Assembly (NCBI GenBank): GCA_026545225.1
Contig: CM048845.1
Coordinates: forward strand, 75,800,533-75,864,532
Direction: 5' to 3'
Origin: Cornus controversa
Taxonomy: Eukaryota > Streptophyta > Magnoliopsida > Cornales > Cornaceae
Length of the DNA: 64,000 bases
The position numbers and the translations under genes were made by a program. Positions 59,590-64,000 of the stretch are shown here, piece after piece; position 1 is the first letter of the stretch; each line of letters opens with the position of its first letter. Under the pieces are notes generated by a model. That model did no database searches, had not been told where the DNA came from, and saw nothing but the letters and a program-made list of their open reading frames with translations.

Positions 59590-62254
59590 CTAATCATGGA
59601 AACAGTTTTCTCTCCCCCTTAATTTCATGGCAGTTTTGTCCATCCGGGTAGGCGGCCAAATTGGCTTAGACATATTAACTGAAGATGGATCAGAACCAGC
59701 ACTGCTTTTTGAATCCCCATTAGCGAAAGCCGCTGACTTCTTAAGAAACTGAAACTCATCCATGGACTGCCTTTCAATTCTGTAAGATAAATTTCTCTGC
59801 TTAGCCTTGGTTGATTCGGTAAAGTTCATATAATTTGGCCTACTGTTATTGCTCTCCTCTGTTCTATCTGAAGCCAGGACAGTATTTCCAGAAATAGGAG
59901 TTGTAGATGTGCAGATTGAAGATGACCCTGAGCTCTCATCATATCGAAAATCAGAACTTGGACTTGAAGATGATCGAGTAACTTGTCCAAACAGGGGGGG
60001 TTTCGCAGAAATCCTGGTGGTAACGTTGTTTCTCCTGACCTTCACCGAGCACGGCTCAGAAGATTTGGATCGGATGCCCATGAGGGAATCTACACAGGTT
60101 TTAGAAGGTGGAGTAGTCTCCAAAGAATCGTTTTGCGCTTGCTCCATCAATCTGTTCTCCCATGGCTTTGCTGCCATCCAACGTTCTAACCAATTCCATC
60201 CCCAGCTGTTCTTGTCGAGCTCTTGATTTTTGGGAGAGGAAACTGAGACATTTGTTCGGGAATCTGGATTGTGGTTTGATTTCCATTGCTGGAAATATGA
60301 ATAAATTTAATCATATTGCTCAAGTGATAGAGAGACATAAAATGTCCAACTTAATAATAAACACAATACCTTTTGAGCAAGAGAATATGCAAGTGCTCTC
60401 TCTCTCTTAAAGGCTCCCTCTTGCCTCATTTGTAGTTTTGCTTTAACATCTTCCAATGTCCCTACACTATCACACCATCCTTCCTGAAAAGTTTTAATAA
60501 CAGAATGAGAAAGGACAATACTCATAGTGCCAATGTCTAGTGTACAAAAGAGAACTAATAAAGGGTTGGTTGAATTGGTCTGTAGCCAATTTATTGAAAC
60601 CCAAATAAATGTATCTCTGTGCCAACAAGAAAAACAAATACCTCAGCTTGTTTTAATAGATCAGCCTTGCTGCGGTGCTCATCCAGCATTTTCTGCACAA
60701 CCTGCCCCTCTTCGGACATACGCACACGACGAGCCCTGACTCGGGCTTGAACTCGAACTAGGGCCTGCATGCACCTCAGTGTCACGGCAGCCTGCATCCT
60801 CACCTGCCTCCCTCGAACTAAAGCTTGAAGCCTCACCACTCCTTTCAAGGCCCTCAAAGCCCTTCTTGACTACACTCATCACACGACAACCACTAAATGA
60901 TTACCATATTCTCAAAACAAAGTCAAATTTGCAAACAGCAATCTACATTCTCACATATAAGGCTGAATCCAAAAGTTAGTATATAACTATAGTCTATATA
61001 TCAAATGAGAAATCAATACATACAGCATGAGTGAACAGAAGAAGAAATATAAAATGCTGGGTCAAAGCTAAAAAAAATATAGTGATTTAAACTATGATCT
61101 TGCAATGGACAACTGAAAATCATAGGCTTTCAGATCTAGAGTTTTCTCAATTGGAAAATGTTAATTTGACAACGGGGGATAAGAGCAATTTGTCTAACTG
61201 CATATTGAATAACATAACTCACAAGTCACAATACATCTATCCATAATTGTAATATCAATAGAGAAGTCAAATCTAAGAACAAGATCTAGTGTTTTCTAGT
61301 TTTGAATTAGCCATCCACATCTGCTGAAAATTTTAAAATTTGATTAAGCTTAGTCTATCCTATGTATTATAGCAGTTCAATCAATTCTCTTATTATCCAT
61401 CCATTGTAGTGCTGTTGATCTATCTATTTCACCCATGAAAATAGAAAAGCCCCAGTTTGTTTGATGAGAAAATGTATAACAAGAGGAAAACAAAAAGTGA
61501 AAAATAAATTATGTGATAGACGAAGGCATGAAAAAAAGTGAAAAATAAAGGCGTGGAAAAAGATTTGCTTTTAATGAGGCTAGATAGTGTTAAATATCAA
61601 AATAGGGTATCTGTATGCATACCCAAGATTTGTTTTTAATGAAGCTTAGATTAGTGGAACATTTACTTTCCAGAAGCCCATTAGAAAACAAATCTAAATA
61701 TCCACAGAAAAAAAAATGCTTTCTTTTTCCTAAATTTTCTTAGAAACCAAAAGAGGGGGGGGGGGGGGGGGGGGGGATGAAGAGGAACGCATTTTCCAAG
61801 AAGCCACAAACGCAGTTTAAAAAATTAGATGAGTGGAACATTTACTTTCCATAAGCCCATTATTGGAAAACAAATCAAATTTCCTTTTCCAAAATTTATT
61901 AGGAACCAAACAGGTAAGAATTTGGGGAAAACAGGTAAAATTCATTTACCAAGAAGCCACGAAACGCAGTTTGAATCCGGATTGCGGCCCATTCTTGCCT
62001 CACAACCCTGAAATCTTTCGGAGGAGCTCTAACAACAGTAGCTACAGCAGCTGTAAAAGCATCAGGAGTCACTGAAGAAGTATCAGAGCCCTCTGATGCA
62101 ACAACAGCTCTATGATTCCCTTTGAAACCCTTCCAAGAGGACCCCAAATCCCCTGAAGAGCTCCTCCACAGCTTCCATTTCTTGCTCTTTCCACCCACTT
62201 TTTCCTAGAGAGATGGACTATAACAGTTAATGAAGAAAGAGGAAACGAAAAAGC

Positions 62255-62285
<31 letters not shown>

Positions 62286-62376
62286 TCATAGTAGAAAAAT
62301 CTAAGCTTACATGGTCGTCCTTTTCAGGCTTTTTAAGACCTATCAATGTTTTTATCCATTTCCCAGAAGCGCCCAT
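59590..62376 (-). CDS. IQD: IQ67-domain (IQD) calmodulin-binding protein
   Basis: Plant scaffold protein binding calmodulin and microtubules or membranes, linked to cell shape. Five exons on the minus strand: 62376-62311, 62204-61950, 60869-60642, 60483-60370 and 60288-59590, giving 453 residues. The N-terminus [17 protein letters not shown] is typical of the family. The IQ67 domain starts at [15 protein letters not shown] (93-107) and continues [20 protein letters not shown] and [19 protein letters not shown], with three IQ-type repeats. The conserved intron in this domain is phase 0 as in the family. The middle part [17 protein letters not shown] (about 260-277) and a Ser-rich tail with [15 protein letters not shown] (DUF4005-like) are standard. 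The 5' flank (62460-62660) is rich in GAGAGA. Intron 2 (61949-60870) holds a partial copy of exon 2 and a poly-G run. Clade within the IQD family is not resolved (IQD5-8-like by N-terminus). Confidence 0.94.
61654..61972. repeat. Tandem duplication across the IQD exon 2 / intron 2 border
   Basis: 61654-61818 and 61833-61972 are related copies: both start GTGGAACATTTACTTTCCA.A then AAGCCCATTA and GGAAAACAAATC or a variant, and end CCAAGAAGCCAC.AACGCAG followed by TTT. The right-hand copy contains the real exon 2 end (61950 onward) and its GT donor. In the left-hand copy the donor reads GA, so it cannot be used. Confidence 0.88.
61755..61776 (+). repeat. Run of 22 G in IQD intron 2
   Basis: An uninterrupted G run on the plus strand (C run in the IQD transcript). 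It lies in the duplicated segment where the other copy has none. Long poly-G is rare in plant genomes, can form G-quadruplexes, and is also error-prone in sequencing. Confidence 0.9.
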
Positions 62377-64000
62377 TTGAGATAAGCTTTGATCGATCAG
62401 ATCAGAGCTCTAGATTCTCCACAAAACTCTGATTTTTCAAGGATTAGAAGCTCTGAAGAACTGAAAAACAGATACCTTCTTTAGAGAGAGAGAGAGAGAG
62501 ATGGTATCCAGAGAGAAAAAGAGACGCGAGTCTTCAACAAATACAGCTCCAAATATTCAGAAACAAACCTTAGAGAGAGAATGCAGTTAAAACTAAAAAT
62601 CAGCAAAAGAGGGGGCAGAGAGAGAGCTAAAAATGAAACCTTACTGAGAGAGAGAGATGGTTTTGGACCTTCTGGTGGTGTTGCGTTGTCCGATCTCTAA
62701 TGAGCCGTTCGGCGTTTGAAATTCAAAAAGCCGCTCAAATCATTAACCTTTGATGATTCATTATTCTGTGACAAAATGCCCTACAGTTTTTATATATTAC
62801 CGAATCGCACCATTACTTTTGGAGCAAGCTGCAATATTGTCCTTGACATTGTTTTGGCTAACAAATATCAATCTTTTATTGAAGAAGCCGAGAAGATAGT
62901 AAATATCATTGATATATAAATAAGAGTTATAAATTATAAAAAAAAAAAACCTTCTAATATAAAAAATTCTCATAAAACTATCTTATACTAAAAAATTAAT
63001 CAAATTGTTCTTTCCTGTAAGTATTCAGTTGATTTAAACGAATAATTGGCGTGTACATGTCATGTGCTCTATTAAGTGGCGTTGAAATAACTAAATTGTC
63101 CTTGACTAATATGTTGAATTTTAAAAGACGATATTACCCTCGTATGAGTCACATTGTTAAAATCATAAAACTCCTTATAAGACTTTCTTATACTAAAAAA
63201 AACAACCAAATTGCCCCAAGTGCATATATAGACATGATCGTGTGTGTAAAAGTCGTATTCATATACATAGAATAGGAGTGGTGGAACATGTGATTTGTAT
63301 ATTGTACAATGGGTGTCAGAGTCATGAAAGGTGTGCAATTATTACACAAATGCAACTCCACATTTTATTTTTGGATTAAAATAAAAAAATTATCCTCTAC
63401 TATCAAAATTTCTCAAATTATCCTCTTAAACAACTTCGTCATATGTATAGAGGCACATCTGTCCTTCTAAAATAATTAAAGGGCACATTCATCATTTACA
63501 AATAATTTTCTTTAAGTATTTATTTTATAAATAAAATAAAAATATTTTGATAATTTCAAATTTAAACTAACGGAGCCATTTAAATTTGTAGAAATTAGTG
63601 GTAGACAAGAGTTTATTTGAAAATAAGGAATTTTTATTTTTATTTTTTAACCTTATAAGTAATGCACTCGCCCACTTTTTACTCCATGAGCACACTTATC
63701 TTCCATGCGGGAGATATCGTTCTGTCCCAAATCTTGGTGATTATTTCACAACTATTGAAGGATCGTACTTTTATATTGAATAAGAGGTAGTTATGCTATT
63801 TTCTTTAATAGAAGAATCAAGTTAAGTGAAAGTGGGGCAAAGATAGAGTACGAATAAATACAAGCATACAAAGTCAATATAACTTGCAGTTGGTAGATTT
63901 TATTATACCACTGCAGCTGTTGTATTGTCCTGACTCCTGACATATAGAGATTTTACCATTCCTATTTGACTCCACCTTTTTGTCTTATTACAAAACAATC
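62377..64000. other. IQD promoter/5' UTR and right-edge intergenic tract
   Basis: GA-rich blocks (62484-62501, 62568-62580, 62617-62630, 62645-62659) mark the probable 5' UTR or core promoter of the IQD gene, which may include a leader intron. Beyond 62700 the sequence is AT-rich, with no supported exon; repeated text AAAACT(A/C)CTTATA(A/C)... with AAATTG.(T/C)C at 62965-63020 and 63170-63215 suggests a small dispersed repeat. Confidence 0.45.

Overview
This is plant nuclear DNA, almost certainly from a eudicot. It is AT-rich, its genes are split by short GT-AG introns, it is full of (AT)n and (GA)n microsatellites, and all recognisable proteins are plant-type. Nothing bacterial, viral or organellar was seen. 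The species cannot be named from the sequence alone. Six protein genes are readable, separated by long tracts of decayed transposable elements.

Genes in order: an INDETERMINATE-DOMAIN (IDD) zinc-finger transcription factor (minus strand, 7663-10031, 3 exons); an apoplastic GH32 enzyme, cell-wall invertase or fructan-exohydrolase-like (plus, 21947-25628, 7 exons including the classic 9-nt mini-exon), which carries an in-frame TAG at the end of exon 4; a single-exon CC-type (ROXY) glutaredoxin (minus, 28327-28746) with an atypical C-terminus; a class A heat-shock factor that matches HSFA2 (plus, 41506-43305, 2 exons, heat-shock elements upstream); a CYP711A/MAX1-type cytochrome P450 of strigolactone biosynthesis (plus, 54839-58794, 5 exons, one intron apparently GC-AG); and an IQ67-domain (IQD) calmodulin-binding protein (minus, 59590-62376, 5 exons). 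They form no operon or cluster with a common pathway; each appears to be an independent locus.

Mobile DNA by region: a Ty3/gypsy protease fragment at the left edge; a probable Helitron (about 2246-5259) with an RPA1-like remnant; a second Helitron-type 5' end with tandem repeats (12514 onward); a solo-LTR-like element with TG...CA ends and a 5-bp target duplication (17891-18640) with an inverted relative 30 kb away (48396-49060); a long inverted-repeat element (19171-20429); a decayed plant-mobile-domain (PMD) gene on the minus strand (about 30850-35170) with a 36-codon-periodic acidic tail, split by a non-autonomous hAT element with a perfect 8-bp target duplication (31010-32143); a 58-bp-period tandem array (35675-36085); a PIF/Harbinger-like element with TTA target duplication (45400-46076); a dead LINE reverse transcriptase (46688-47720); a foldback element (50677-51455); a 194-bp MITE with a perfect 9-bp target duplication (51716-51909); and an inverted-repeat element whose right arm is split by a second hAT element (52873-53866 / 53275-53825).

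The most notable results are the nonsense codon and altered active-site region of the GH32 gene, the GC donor in the MAX1-like gene, partial tandem duplications touching the last exon of MAX1 and the exon 2 splice donor of the IQD gene, and the two nested transposon insertions in which removing the inner element restores the outer one. I saw no clearly novel multi-gene system.
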